DNA of 64,000 bases from Paraspadella gotoi (Eukaryota > Chaetognatha): assembly GCA_051294375.1 (NCBI GenBank), contig CM119265.1:12636582-12700581 (forward strand). The letters are read 5' to 3'. The notes below the pieces were generated by a model. The model was given only the letters and a program-made list of their open reading frames with translations. It had not been told where the DNA came from and searched no databases. Below, in pieces: positions 47,320-60,538 of the stretch (position 1 is the stretch's first letter; the number at the start of each line of letters is the position of its first letter). The position numbers and the translations under genes are program-made.

Positions 47320-48140
47320 GTCTCAGCGCCGACGAAGGAAATCATCCCCAACAGCGATCAATCCGACGATTCGAAGGTGAGATTTCGATCCTCGGGGGTG
47401 GTTAAGTTGGGGATGGTGGAGTGAGAGGGGGTGGGGTTGGGGATGGTTGGAGCTGAGAGGGGTGAGGTGGGAGCTGGGGGGGTTGGGGTGATGGTGGAGC
47501 TGAGAGAGGGTGGGGTTGGGGATGGTGAGCTGGAGAGGGTGTGGGGTTGGGGATTGGTGGAGCTGATGAAGAGGGATGGGGTTGGAAAGATTAGGATTGG
47601 ACGAATGTAGTCGGTCTGGGCGTGGGAAGGGTTTCCAATGGGGAAGGCCAGACGAAGATGCGTCTGGCTGAGAGAGAGTAGAAGAAGAGAGAGAAGAGAG
47701 GAGAGAGAGAGAGAGAGAGAGAAGGAGAGAGATAGAGAAGAGAGTAGAAAATTGGAGAGCGAGAAAGAGGGGCCAGTTTTTCAAAATTAAAGGAAGGCTT
47801 GAGGTTTTAAAGTTTGATATCTTAACCCGAAGCGTGCAATAAAAGGCGAACTGGGAACGGGTTTGAAGTTGGCGGGTAGGGACGCTGAGGGAGGGGCGGT
47901 CAAGAAGGTGAAAAGGTTCAGGAGGTAAGTGGAGGTTTAAAGATCGAGGGGCAGTGATCTCATGGGTTCGGGTGAGCGGAGGCGAATTAAAGGTGAGTGG
48001 ATGAATGGAAGGAAGGAACATTACCGATTCCTCGATCTCTCAGTTCGACGTCGGAACGAATCCGCGGGCGTGCTGAGGCAGGCGTAAGACTGTGTACACA
48101 GTTGCTGCTATCCGTTTTTGTTGGGGGACGCAGAGGTAAA
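47320..48140 (+). pseudogene. Copy of candidate gene P exons P1-P2 (unit 3)
   Basis: P1 again has a GGTGAGA donor (near 47,377). P2 lies near 48,040-48,137 with frameshifting indels. Confidence 0.35.
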
Positions 48141-48720
48141 TTTTCTTCGGTTTTAAACCCTGTAGCAGAATTTAGTAAGTTTCTTTTATTTAAAGTTTGA
48201 CCGTCTCGTATCACTAATCAGATCAGATAAATATTTACCTCCCCAGTAAGCAGATAACGCGAAAACCAGCAGGCTGATAAATTGCTGGAGAAAATTACTC
48301 GGAATATTGGACGGACAGAAATGCCTTCTTATCGCAGAGCAAGCGTCGTTTTTCATAATTCTTTTTGTAGCGGGATTCTATTTCGTATTTTTTTTTATTT
48401 TATAAAACCGAGACAATGCGACGCCTAGCATGTCTTGCTCAAACTCGTAGCTTTAAATTTCCGAAACAAACACAAAAACGTTTGTAACTTTGTAAACAAT
48501 TAGAAAAGAAATAAAGACAGAAACCGCCTCTAACGCCGGATGAAAAAACCCAAAAAACACAAAATAAAACAAATTTGTCGTAAAAAAAAAACGCAAAAAA
48601 GGGAAAAAAGTCGACTCGCTTGCTGGGGTCGAATTTTAGGGATTTATATTCGAGGACAAACAACACGTACACATGGATTCATGATTAAAAAAAAATCGCG
48701 GCGGGGAATAAAGAAAAAAG

Positions 48721-48789
<69 letters not shown>

Positions 48790-49717
48790 AGACGACGTGG
48801 GGGGAAACTGAAAGATAAACTTACATACTTAGAAATATCACATACTCAAAGATATAGCTTATTCTACTGATTAGACTGACATAAAAAAAAATTAAGAAGG
48901 AAGCGAAAAAAGGGGTAAGTAAGATTTTTGAGGATTAAGGATGAATAAAGAAAGGAGAAGCGAAGAAAAGATAAGAAGAGGAAAAGATGGAACGTCAACG
49001 AAAAAAAAAAAAAAAACAAACTCCTTTTCTGTACAAGAAAATATTGGGTGATTAATTCCCCTTCCTTGCGGTTTTTTTTTTATTCTCTCTTTTGTGTAGC
49101 TCTCACCGCAGGTCTTTATTTTTGTCGGCTAATCGTCGTCTATCATCGTCGTCGTCGTCGCTGTCCGTCGTCGATCGCTTTCTTTATTTTTATTCTATTC
49201 TTTCCTTCTTTTTTTTTTAATGTCACCGAAGAGAGAATGTTTGCCGAGACAATCAGGTTTGTTGATTTGCGGCGATCAATTTTCGGAGGAAAATAGGGAA
49301 TTGGAGGAGGGGGGGGGGTGAGAAAATTCGAGGGGCGGGGCGAAGCGAGGAGGGGGGTTGAGATGGAAGGGGACCAGGGGGGTGGAGGTTACAGAGGGAA
49401 AAAGAGACGGAATGGAATTGAAAAGCGATAAGATAGGGGAAGCCCGCGGGAGGGAACAGTTTCTCACTGATAAGGTCATACGGGGAGAAAAGAACATTTG
49501 ACTTTTTTGAAAAATTAGGTTTTACTACTACTCTGTACTTACTGCAATATGAGAGGTAGTACTACAACGAAACAAATTTTTTAAAGCAGCTTCGTTAAAA
49601 AAAAGTAGGCCAAGAAATTTTTTAGAAGGCTTCGAGCTAAAGTTGCTCAAAAGTCTGTAAGTTGGTGACCAAATACCCCAGAGGTCAGTACGGTTCAGTT
49701 TCGATAGCGTTGATCGT

Positions 49718-50103
49718 CCGATTCTATTCAGAACCACCAAAACAATAAACAATAAAAATTCACAACCAATTCCACATGTTCGAACGAAAAAACATTTACA
49801 AAAGCTATTTCTTCTGTTTTTACGATTTTATTTAGAAAAGAAAAGAAATGTTCGCAGATCCGCAGGGAAATAGAAACGTTTGGAAACTTCTATTCCAGCG
49901 TTACGACGTGTCTCGTCTGCGAATCGGTAGGCGTGGCCGAACATCTCTCTCCACGCCCCCTTCCCCAGTTCCCCTCCCCAAAATCGGCTATCATCGCGTC
50001 CCCCTCCCCCCTATCGTTCATCCGGATAATATCCTTCCCCCCGAGTTCCTTTTTTCGCTCGAGATACCTTACCACATTAGCTCTTTATCAAATCCCCGGG
50101 TAA

Positions 50104-50182
<79 letters not shown>

Positions 50183-50185
50183 CTA
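49718..50185. other. Unique flank of the array with a (TC)n tract
   Basis: No supported exon. A (TC)n array spans about 50,110-50,178. The first 250 bp recur at 44,004-44,250. Confidence 0.5.
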
Positions 50186-50210
50186 NNNNNNNNNNNNNNN
50201 NNNNNNNNNN
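50186..50210. other. 25-N placeholder gap
   Basis: A contig join next to a long TC array, a typical break point for an assembler. Confidence 0.95.
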
Positions 50211-50920
50211 CACTACGTCAGCGACCAAACCGATGGCAACATCCCTCCACTCTTTCTTGCTCTGTCGCCGAAAAAAAAATGGAAGAAAAGATAGGTTCGC
50301 GAGGCGAATAGATAGGTTGGAAGGCGATGTATGGAATATTTATCGGTACGTGAGGCGCGAAACGGCTCCCTTCTTTCCCCCCCTTTGCCAACGAATAAAA
50401 AAAGAGAAGGAAGAGGGGAAAAAAAGGGAAAAAAAAGAAGACGAGGTTTCCTTTTTGGTAACTAAAACGGTATCGTCACTTTTCTTTTCTCTCTCTCTCT
50501 CTCTCTTCTTCCCCTTCCCTTTCCCTCACGGCTCATAGGTGAGAAAACGAGGTGGATATAGGGTAATAGGGTTACGGTTATGGGCGATGAGGGACGCGGT
50601 TGTGAATGGTTAATGGAGCGGGAGGAGTGGAAAGCGGAAGTGAAGCTCGAAAGTGGAAAGCGGATGTAGAAAAGCCGAAAGTTTAACTGCTGTTCGAATT
50701 CGGCGACGGAATCAAAACGCAATGACGAACTCAAAAGTCGTAGCAAAGTAAGATTCTAAATTGAAACCGATTTCAGTGAATATGGATTGCATACTGAAAG
50801 GCATAAGAGATGAAATAGAAAACGAAACCTAAATTTTAGATGGAAGTGAACTTAGCACATCGGTTCAACAGAAAGTGAATACGGAGGCGGAATGGAAAAT
50901 GGAAGCAGTCAACTATTTAA

Positions 50921-50957
<37 letters not shown>

Positions 50958-51250
50958 CGCCGTGTCATAGGTCGGCGTGTCTCGACGTCTCTCCCTCTCA
51001 CGGGCGACGTCTCCAGTAATTACGTTTCGTGGGTGACGGAGATTATCGGTCGAAGGGAAGAGGGAGAGAGAGTTGACAAATGAGAGGAATTTACTTCGAC
51101 ATTTTTTGACGTTTTGATATTCGTGTAATAGACGACTTACGATTTTTTTTTCCTTTTTTTTTTTTGTAGCAGAGACGCAATGTTTGCAGGCTGTTGTCGA
51201 AGCGAATGTAATAAGACTTTTTCCAATGGAACTCCACCTCTTTTTTAAAT
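50211..51250. other. Intergenic sequence downstream of the integrin-like gene
   Basis: No exon with supported ends. Short (TC)n tracts lie near 50,490-50,510 and 50,928-50,953. Confidence 0.4.
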
Positions 51251-51262
51251 AAAGTTTATTTT
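51250..51262 (-). terminator. Polyadenylation signal of the integrin-like gene
   Basis: AATAAA on the minus strand (within AAAATAAAC), about 105 nt downstream of the stop codon at 51,365. Position and spacing fit a short 3' UTR. Confidence 0.5.
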
Positions 51263-51364
51263 CATTTTGATATTAACAACTGTCGTTGGAAGTGAGAAAT
51301 CGTTTTACCGATTAGACACAAACAAGAAAATCGAGCAATCGAACTCACGCGGGGCTGATGAAGC

Positions 51365-51436
51365 TCATCTTCCCTTAATTGCTCTTCGTTCTCTTCGAAT
51401 AACGAGGGACTGAGCGGCGGCGAAGCGGAGAAACAC
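51365..51436 (-). CDS. Integrin-alpha-like gene, last coding exon
   Basis: Acceptor AAAGCAG, phase 0, 23 codons (VFLRFAAAQSLVIRRERRAI then KGR) and TGA. The phase matches the end of the 51,652 exon. The very basic C-terminus is unlike short classical integrin alpha tails. A second frame stays open to 51,262 but is out of phase with the upstream exon. Confidence 0.5.
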   Translation of the reverse strand: MFLRFAAAQSLVIRRERRAIKGR

Positions 51437-51651
51437 CTGCTTTCTGTCACCATGACAACCGACAATAGCGAGACGGGTAATCTCAGTCGCCGAGGAAGTG
51501 GCAACAAAAAAAATCGCCAACTTAGTACTGAAATTGCGACTGTCATTGGGCCGATCAAAAATTATAATTAACAAAATAAATAAATAGTAAACAATTAATA
51601 AATAGTAAACAAACAAAATAAAACAACAAACGACGATCTCTCTTTACTCAC

Positions 51652-52127
51652 CCGTTCGTGAGCGGCGAATCGGGCGGCGGAGTCGTCCAGCGGCTCCACG
51701 ATTCCTTCCTTCGAGATGTTATTCAGCGTCGGGATTGAGCCCGATAGCGTCGAGCCCAAGCCCAGCCCCAGTCCGCCCAGCGGGGCCACCCCTTCCAGCG
51801 TCACGTGACCCAAGTTCCCGTAAAGAGCGTTGATGTTGGGCGTGGAGGAGAGATGCAGCTGATGCTCCAGCGAGGGCGGAAACGGCGGTAGCGGCGGCGG
51901 CGTTGGCGAGTAGTTGGCGGTGGACGTCACCGACCCGGCCGCAGCCGCCGAGACCGCCGCCGAATGCTGATGCTGTTGCTGCGCGGCGATGGCGGCGGCG
52001 GCTAAGCTGGAGGCTGGGGCGTGGCCCAAGGTGGCGTAGGACGGCGGGGGCGGATGGTGAAGGGTCATGATGTGGGAGGTGGGGGTGGCGAGAGGTCCGG
52101 AGATGGTGGAGATGGAGGGGACGGCGC
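51652..52127 (-). CDS. Integrin-alpha-like gene, large cytoplasmic-tail exon
   Basis: A 476-nt exon with phase 1 at its start and phase 0 at its end. It encodes about 158 residues: GAVPSISTISG, a HPPPPSYATLG segment, Ala/Gln/His runs (AAAIAAQQQHQHSAA), a Pro-rich segment (PTPPPLPPFPP), a Gly/Leu segment (GGLGLGLGSTLSGS), and EPLDDSAARFAAHER. The upstream exon donates a G that completes a Gly codon. The composition looks disordered; the Pro runs could bind SH3 or WW domains (inference). Confidence 0.6.
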
Positions 52128-52551
52128 CTGGGGGATCGAGGAAAGGAAGAGAATAGGGTAGTGAACGAAGGGCGGGTGCTCTTTTTTTCTCTCTCTCTCT
52201 TTCTTTTTTTTCTCCCCTTGCGCCGAATGTTATGACCGTCATAAATGCCGTCGGGAATTGTGGACGCGCGGAAATGTAAGGCGCAATAAAAATAAAGACT
52301 CGGAAAACGTCGTTAGTTTCATGTAAAGAGCGCCTACTGGTTATATTCACAATTCCTTTTTTTTTTCTCCATTTTTTTTTGGCGGCCATCTTTCTCGACG
52401 CGTGGAATATTAATGTTGGTCATTAATGATAAACGGTTTTTTTTCTTTAAATTGTTGTAGGTTTATGTATAAATTCTGTTAGTTTCAAAAATTGTTTTTG
52501 CACCTTACCTTTACCAGAATAATCACGCGATCCGTCTCTCCTTTAACTCAC

Positions 52552-52776
52552 CCAGCACTCGGTCGATGCTGCCTCCACCGTAGCAAGACGACGGAAGCGT
52601 TCCCGACATCATCCCCGACGTCATGGAGCCCGGCGTGCCGCAGCCGCTTCCGGTGCCGAGAGAGGCGTTGCCACCGAGTCCGCCCCCTGTCAGCGGTTCG
52701 CGACTCACGCCCCGTCGTGATGTGGGTGGGGGTAACGAAGGGTGGAACCACCCCCGCCGCAGCCTCGCCCGTGACC
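52552..52776 (-). CDS. Integrin-alpha-like gene, Gly/Ser-rich tail exon
   Basis: Ends ...GGGSIDRVLG at a GTGAGT donor, phase 1, matching the next exon. Two acceptors fit the same frame: one giving a start at 52,686 (after CTGACAG) and one at 52,776 (after CCCATCACAG). Both need a phase-1 upstream exon, but the membrane exon ends in phase 0. An exon between 52,780 and 54,669 is therefore missing from my model, or one acceptor is misread. Confidence 0.5.
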
Positions 52777-52779
52777 CTG

Positions 52780-53190
52780 TGATGGGGGAGGGGCGAGTGG
52801 AAGTTTGAGGTGGGGTGAGTCGGGTGGGGTGAGACGGGTGGGGGGGGGCATGTTGAACTTTGTCGTTTCGTTTTTGAGTGAGAAGATTGGAAATTTATAA
52901 AGCGTCTTTTTTCTTTTTTCTTTTTTTCTTTTTTCGTTCAGGTATTCATGAAGCGATGGGTTTTTATATCTAAAACTCTTTCGGTGTATTCATGAAAATT
53001 TAAAGTCGAGTTGAGTGGAATCTGATCGTAAGGAAGGAAAAGATTTGGTTTCTGCTTTTTCGGTTTATCGTTACCGAAAAAAAAAAACGAAACGTTTTCG
53101 CTTTTGTCCTGAATTTTTGGTTGAAGGATTTTTTATGAAACCTAATTGAAATCTCGAAATGCCTTATTTAGAAAGTATTAAGTTTAGTGA

Positions 53191-53255
<65 letters not shown>

Positions 53256-54669
53256 TAAAAAAGTAAATAAAATTATTTTAAAAAATGAATTGATATGAAT
53301 GGAATAAAGAAATGTTACATTTTTTTACTATGCAATGGGGGTATTCAGACTTTACGTTTCAGTATAAAGCAAAGGTCTTACTAATTAAAATTTCGAATGA
53401 GGTTTAAAAATACGTAAAATAATATATCACGTTAAAAGTTTTTTTTTCTTAAAATGTTGAGCTGGTTTTCGGGTTAAGGAGTTTAGAAGGGTTACTAAAA
53501 GGGATGAGCCAAAAAGGGATAAAGGAATTTCGAGGGGGCGTGAATGAGAAAGGAAAAAATTTGAAAAAACAATTTATGCAAATGAGTTCGTTTCCAAATT
53601 CGCAAAACTGTTTTCCAAAATGGCGAAACGACGTTTACCATCCAATGGAGAGAAAGAGCGGGGGAGGTGAGTCGGGAGGAAGGGAGAGGAAGAATGAGGA
53701 GAGAGAGAAAGATTGAGAGAGAAAAAATTAGAGATAGAATAAGACATACGTAGGATTGAGAAACAGAAGGAGTGTAAAGAAATTAAAAAAGAAAAAAGAA
53801 AAGAAAAGAGAGAGGGAGATACAGGAAAATCGTAAGGATTCAGAAATGATAATAGCTGAATGTGATAGGGAGAAAAGAGAAAGAAAGAAAAAGTTAAAAT
53901 AGGAGGAAAATGATACAAATCGAAAAAAAAAATTACGAAGAATTAAAATCGAATAAAGGGATTCTTCGTCTGCAAAAAAAAGGTAGAAATTGCTAAAAAA
54001 GATACAAAGGAAAATAAAAGGAATGGAAAGAGAGGAAAGCGGGCCTCGGATGGTAATAAATTCCTTTTTTTTTCTTTTAAACTTTCTTTTCATTGGCTTT
54101 CGCTTCCGCTTCTCGTTTCCGCTTCTCGTTTCCGCTTCCCATTTTCGCTTCTCTCGCTGGCGGAAATCAATTCCGATTTTAAATTCTTAATCGTTTTTTT
54201 TTTTTCTGAGGGAATTTGAAACCGACAAAGTTTCTTCGTCATCGTCGACAAAGTTTTCAGCATTTATTCAATAATAATACTGTGATGTTTCACTTTGCCA
54301 CTTTTTCACTTAGGTACAACGCGCGCGCTCTCTCTCTCTCCTTCTCTCCCTCACTCCCTCTCCCATTTTCTTCGAATTCTTATAAATTTTTCATCGAAGC
54401 GCATCGAGAAACCTCCGTCTAAAAATGAGATATTTATTGAGGCTTCCGACGCAAGAGATTAAATTCAAAAGGGTTTCAATAAATTTTCTCCCAAGAATTG
54501 GCCCAAAAACAAGTTTACGGCGGAGCGCGTTTATCTGCAGTCGATGGAAGCCGTCCAATATTCCGACAGCAAAAACCACGACAGCAACGACAAAGAAAAA
54601 AGAAATATTAAAAACTTTCAAAACCGGTTGTTCAATGTCATTTACGCTTAAATACTCAGTCGCCCTCAC
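52780..54669 (-). other. Intron region, probably hiding one exon
   Basis: AT-rich with a (GA)n array at about 53,192-53,254. The phase mismatch between its flanking exons predicts one more exon here of length 3n+1. I could not find it by eye. Confidence 0.4.
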
Positions 54670-54855
54670 CTGCATCGAAGCCGTCCTGCTGACGGGCTGC
54701 TGCTGCCCGCGCCGCAGGGGTCCGCCCCCACAGACGAACCCGCATTTGTAGAGAACCAGAAACAAAATGGCGGCGCCCATGATGAGGACGAAGACGCCGG
54801 CCGAAACGTAGTAGGCGATGGTCGTCACCAGCATCGTCGCTTGGTCTTGACTCAA
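54670..54855 (-). CDS. Integrin-alpha-like gene, transmembrane exon
   Basis: A 186-nt exon, phase 0 at both ends (TTTATAG acceptor, GTGAGG donor). It encodes LSQDQATML, a span of about 24 hydrophobic residues (TTIAYYVSAGVFVLIMGAAI then LFLVL), then YKCGFVCGGGPLRRGQQQPV and SRTASMQ. A hydrophobic helix running into L-Y-K-C-G-F resembles the W-K-x-G-F-F-K-R junction of integrin alpha subunits, which clasps the beta subunit. The second Phe and the KR are replaced by V-C-G. This and the disulphide-type pattern upstream are my reasons for the integrin-like call. Another type I receptor is possible. Confidence 0.6.
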
Positions 54856-55522
54856 CTATAAAAGGATAAAATAAAAGGTAAGGTATCGCTCAATCTCTCT
54901 CCCTCCCTTTCTCTCTAATCCGTCGACTCGTTACGACCGAGCCTCCGGGCGTGTTTCGTCGTTTCGAACGTTAATCTCATTTGCATATCGCGGTGCGACT
55001 TTCGGGCGAGGATTTGACGAGATGCGTCGCTCTTTTTTTTTTTCTCGCCTCCGGCGACGAATATAAATGAAGGCGTCGATCGTAAAAGCGAGAATCGATG
55101 GAGAAGAAAAACGAGGGAAAAAGGTTGTAAAAAGCGGAAGTGATGGAACAGAGTTGGAACAACGATTTTGATAGGTTCGGATTTAACGAGGTGAGCGCTC
55201 GTTGGAACCAAGTGCTTGGTTTCGTAGTCTCCACAAAAGCTCAATGGTTTATCTCTTAGGGTATTATACCGCATTATTATGTTATGTTATTAAAAATATT
55301 ATATTTGTGATGGAAGATTTGTAAGAGATACATTCTTAGAATAATACTAAATGAGATTGAGATTTCATCAATCTCATTTGCATATAGTAGTAAATCATTT
55401 TAAGTGCAATTGATTTTTGTACTGTATGTTATTATTATGTTATTATATTATGTTATGTTATTAAAAATATTGTGTTCGAATAATAACTCGGATGATATTT
55501 AATAAGCCAGCCACACCATTTT

Positions 55523-55544
55523 ATGAAATTGGTACAACCAATAT
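55523..55544 (+). repeat. End fragment of the dispersed element
   Basis: Has the same 22-bp start as the elements near 30 kb (ATGAAATTGGTACAACCAAT plus AT) and then diverges. It may be a relic or a related family. Confidence 0.35.
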
Positions 55545-55771
55545 GTTAGAGTTTTATTGTATACTATTTGGTGTTGGAAAAAAACTCCAATCAAACACCA
55601 ATCCTTTCAAAATTGATGTGTACAATGATGTACTGATGTATTTATTGATGTACTGCGTTAACCAATTTAAACGTCGGAATCTTATGAACCATGAACAATT
55701 CGCGCAAGCTATATGTCATTTATTCATACACCTGGAACGTTTGGCAATTTTTAGTTATGGAGATTTGCGGA

Positions 55772-55811
<40 letters not shown>

Positions 55812-56431
55812 CTCTTCGTCTGAAGCTCTAAGAAGAGGCGGCCGATAATCCGACCTCGTCAGTTTCCGAATTTCGAAGAACGCCCTTGAACCCTCATTAG
55901 ACTTCTTCTGAGAAAAAATGGATGCCGAGATTCCATATGAAATAATGGAGAGGCGATGAAGTGGACAAAGAATGTCTTCCACTTGTACACTCTCTTTCTT
56001 CTCTCTCCTGCTTTCTCTCCTCTCTCTCTCTCTCTCATCTTCTCTCTGCTCTGCTCTCTACATTTCATCTCCTCTCTCTCTCTCTCTCTCTTCTTCTCTC
56101 TCATCTTCATCTCTCTCTCTCATCATTCTCTGTTTCCTCTCCCGATTTCTACTCACTCTTTCCCCTCTTTCTACCGTGTCAGACTCGTTCAAATAAAGGA
56201 ATTTTGTTTTGAAAATTAATACATATTCATGAGAATTCCCCCCCTCAACCCCCCGTGGGGGAAGGGGGGGGAAAACGAATCGCTGTCTCCGGAGAAAATT
56301 GAAAAAAAAAATCCCCGAGATTTTTTTTTCCTCTCTTCGATAAAAGAATGAAAAAAAAAAGTTTGATTGTTAGAGATGGAGTCGTGGACATTGGAGCTTC
56401 GGTCTCTAGACGACGACGACGTCGCTCTCAC

Positions 56432-56647
56432 CTGAACCTGAGTGATCTGCTCTTCGCTCATCGTCGTCTGCCATTGCTTGATGTCGACGTTGATGTTGTT
56501 GTAGTTCTCTCGGTTGTTGTTGTTGTTGTCGCCCAAGCCGGCTCCCTGGAGGCGAGAGGAGTCGCTGCCGACGACGAGTGAGACGGTCTTGGAGGCGTCG
56601 CCGAACTTGCCGCGGGCCCGGATGTAGACGAGGCAACGCCGGTTTTT
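56432..56647 (-). CDS. Integrin-alpha-like gene, membrane-proximal ectodomain exon
   Basis: A 216-nt exon, phase 0 at both ends. It encodes KNRRCLVYIRARGKFGDASK then TVSLVVGSDS, which looks like alternating beta strands. An Asn run (DNNNNNRENYNNIN) and a linker (TTMSEEQITQVQ) lead directly into the membrane exon. Fits the last beta-sandwich (calf-2-like) plus stalk. Confidence 0.6.
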
Positions 56648-56920
56648 CTGAGACGCGAACCGAGTTTATTATTTAAAGCGTTTGAAATTAATTTAAAGCG
56701 TATAGTTAATAGTTGTGGTGTAATACAGCCGAGTTTAATTTTACCGATTTATTTTTTGTTATTTTCTAAAATTAACCGCATAGAATAACAAAATGTTCCC
56801 GTCAGTCATTTAGTTCGTTTTTGCTTCGGTTGCTCCATCTCATTGTCGATTTTTAGTTTGTTTTAGAAATAAATCATTAAGTTGCTTTCAATCATTCGTT
56901 CTCTCTGTCATCGAACTTAC

Positions 56921-57023
56921 CTGAAACGAAAAGCTGGAATTGAGAGAGAGAGTGATGACGATGGTTTTTTGAAAATCGTTGTTTTTCTCGGAAAACGACG
57001 ACATTGCCGCTGGTTGGAGGAGG
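56921..57023 (-). CDS. Integrin-alpha-like gene, ectodomain exon
   Basis: A 103-nt exon, phase 2 at its start (one base completes a Ser codon) and phase 0 at its end (TTTCAG then GTAAGT). It encodes S-LLQPAAMSSFSEKNNDFQKT then IVITLSLNSSFSFQ. It has one N-glycosylation sequon (NSS). Its phases agree with both neighbours, which is good evidence for the model. Confidence 0.6.
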
Positions 57024-57077
57024 CTGCAGGGTTGTGGAAGGGGCATTGAATAATGAATACAGACGTCTGTCTCTCTG

Positions 57078-57128
<51 letters not shown>

Positions 57129-57138
57129 AAAAACTCGC

Positions 57139-57202
57139 CTGCACGTATTGGGTGTAAACTGATTGACCCCGGCTCTTTCGATGTCGAACGGTGATGTTCT
57201 CT
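57139..57202 (-). pseudogene. Partial duplicate of the two-cysteine exon end
   Basis: Repeats the last 60-odd bases of 57,258-57,403 with substitutions and indels, and has GCGAG in place of the GTGAG donor. It is followed by the same TC array. Either a true partial exon duplication or a collapsed read error. Confidence 0.5.
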
Positions 57203-57214
57203 CCTCTTCACTCT

Positions 57215-57251
<37 letters not shown>

Positions 57252-57257
57252 ACTCAC

Positions 57258-57403
57258 CTGACGTATTGGGATGTAAACTGAGTGACGGCCGCTCTTTCGA
57301 TGTCGACGGTGATGTTCTCCCGCGGGAGAGGGGGATTGGCGTAGAGTTCGCAGGAGATGGTCGTCATTGGGATGTGAGGGTAGATCTCGCGGACATCGGG
57401 ACA
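57258..57403 (-). CDS. Integrin-alpha-like gene, two-cysteine ectodomain exon
   Basis: A 146-nt exon, phase 0 to 2 (CACCCCAG acceptor, GTGAG donor). It encodes CPDVREIYPHIPMTTISCEL then YANPPLPRENITVDIERAAV and TQFTSQYV. The spacing of two Cys followed by a beta-strand-rich stretch resembles the disulphide region of the integrin calf-2 domain. N-I-T is a glycosylation sequon. A degraded partial duplicate lies at 57,139-57,202. Confidence 0.6.
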
Positions 57404-59866
<2,463 letters not shown>

Positions 59867-59965
59867 CTGCAATATGGGGCCGTAGTAAAGATGAAGGTAG
59901 ATGGATTTCTCCAAAGTCGAAACTTCCCCATTTATCTTGAGTCGAACTTGTTGAAAAGGATGAGT
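59867..59965 (-). CDS. Integrin-alpha-like gene, ectodomain exon
   Basis: A 99-nt exon, phase 0 at both ends (GACGCAG acceptor, GTGAGTG donor). It encodes THPFQQVRLKINGEVSTLEK then SIYLHLYYGPILQ, followed across the junction by C-P-D. The run hydrophobic-G-P-x-L-Q-C recalls the GPLQC stretch in the calf-2 domain of some integrin alpha chains. A second frame is also open, but only this one keeps phase with both neighbours. Confidence 0.55.
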
Positions 59966-59971
59966 CTGCGT

Positions 59972-60094
<123 letters not shown>

Positions 60095-60410
60095 GGAGAG
60101 AGGGAGGAATGAGAGAAAAGGAGGAAAGAAAAGAGAGAAGAGAAAAAACAGGAAAAAAGAAAAGAATAAAAGAAGGAAAGAAAGTTGAAAATGTGTATGA
60201 GGAGGAAAAGAGGAAAGAGGAAAGAGGGGGGAAAAAAGGGAAAAAGTGACGTGAAAATGTGGTCAAGAAAATTTAGGCTATTTGTTTATAATTATATGTC
60301 ATACATGTCTGTATGTACGTCGTCTTGCCAGTTAATATGTGATTTGGATTTGAAACATAACACATGACATAACTGTTGACTCCAAGGACCCGCATGTGTT
60401 TTCAACTAAC

Positions 60411-60538
60411 CTGCGAGAGAAAAGACTCGTTAACGAGAAGCGTGATTCTCTGTCCGTAGATGGCGTTGGCGGCGGAAGTGGGCGGGTTGAGTGTCCCGTC
60501 GCTAGAAGCGGAGGCCAAGCGGAGATCCATGGATTTTC
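60411..60538 (-). CDS. Integrin-alpha-like gene, most upstream exon I can support
   Basis: A 128-nt exon, phase 1 at its start and phase 0 at its end (TTCAG acceptor, GTTAGT donor). It encodes KSMDLRLASASSDGTLNPPT then SAANAIYGQRITLLVNESFL and SQ. This is beta-strand-like, with an N-E-S glycosylation sequon. The upstream exon must end in phase 1; I did not find it with confidence in the remaining 3.4 kb. Confidence 0.5.

Larger units (their letters stand above)
44252..49717 (+). repeat. Unit 3 of the gene B / gene P segment
   Basis: Third copy of the same order of elements. It starts at the same internal junction (ACGCACGAGAGACC) as unit 2 at 38,545 and continues past 49,717 into unique sequence, so its right flank is the genuine one. 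Confidence 0.85.

Noticed and set aside
49048-49296. 82-codon open frame repeated identically at 43,308-43,556
   Set aside because: The identity reflects duplicated assembly sequence. The peptide is Phe/Arg-rich from T runs and a GTC repeat, with no splice or start context.
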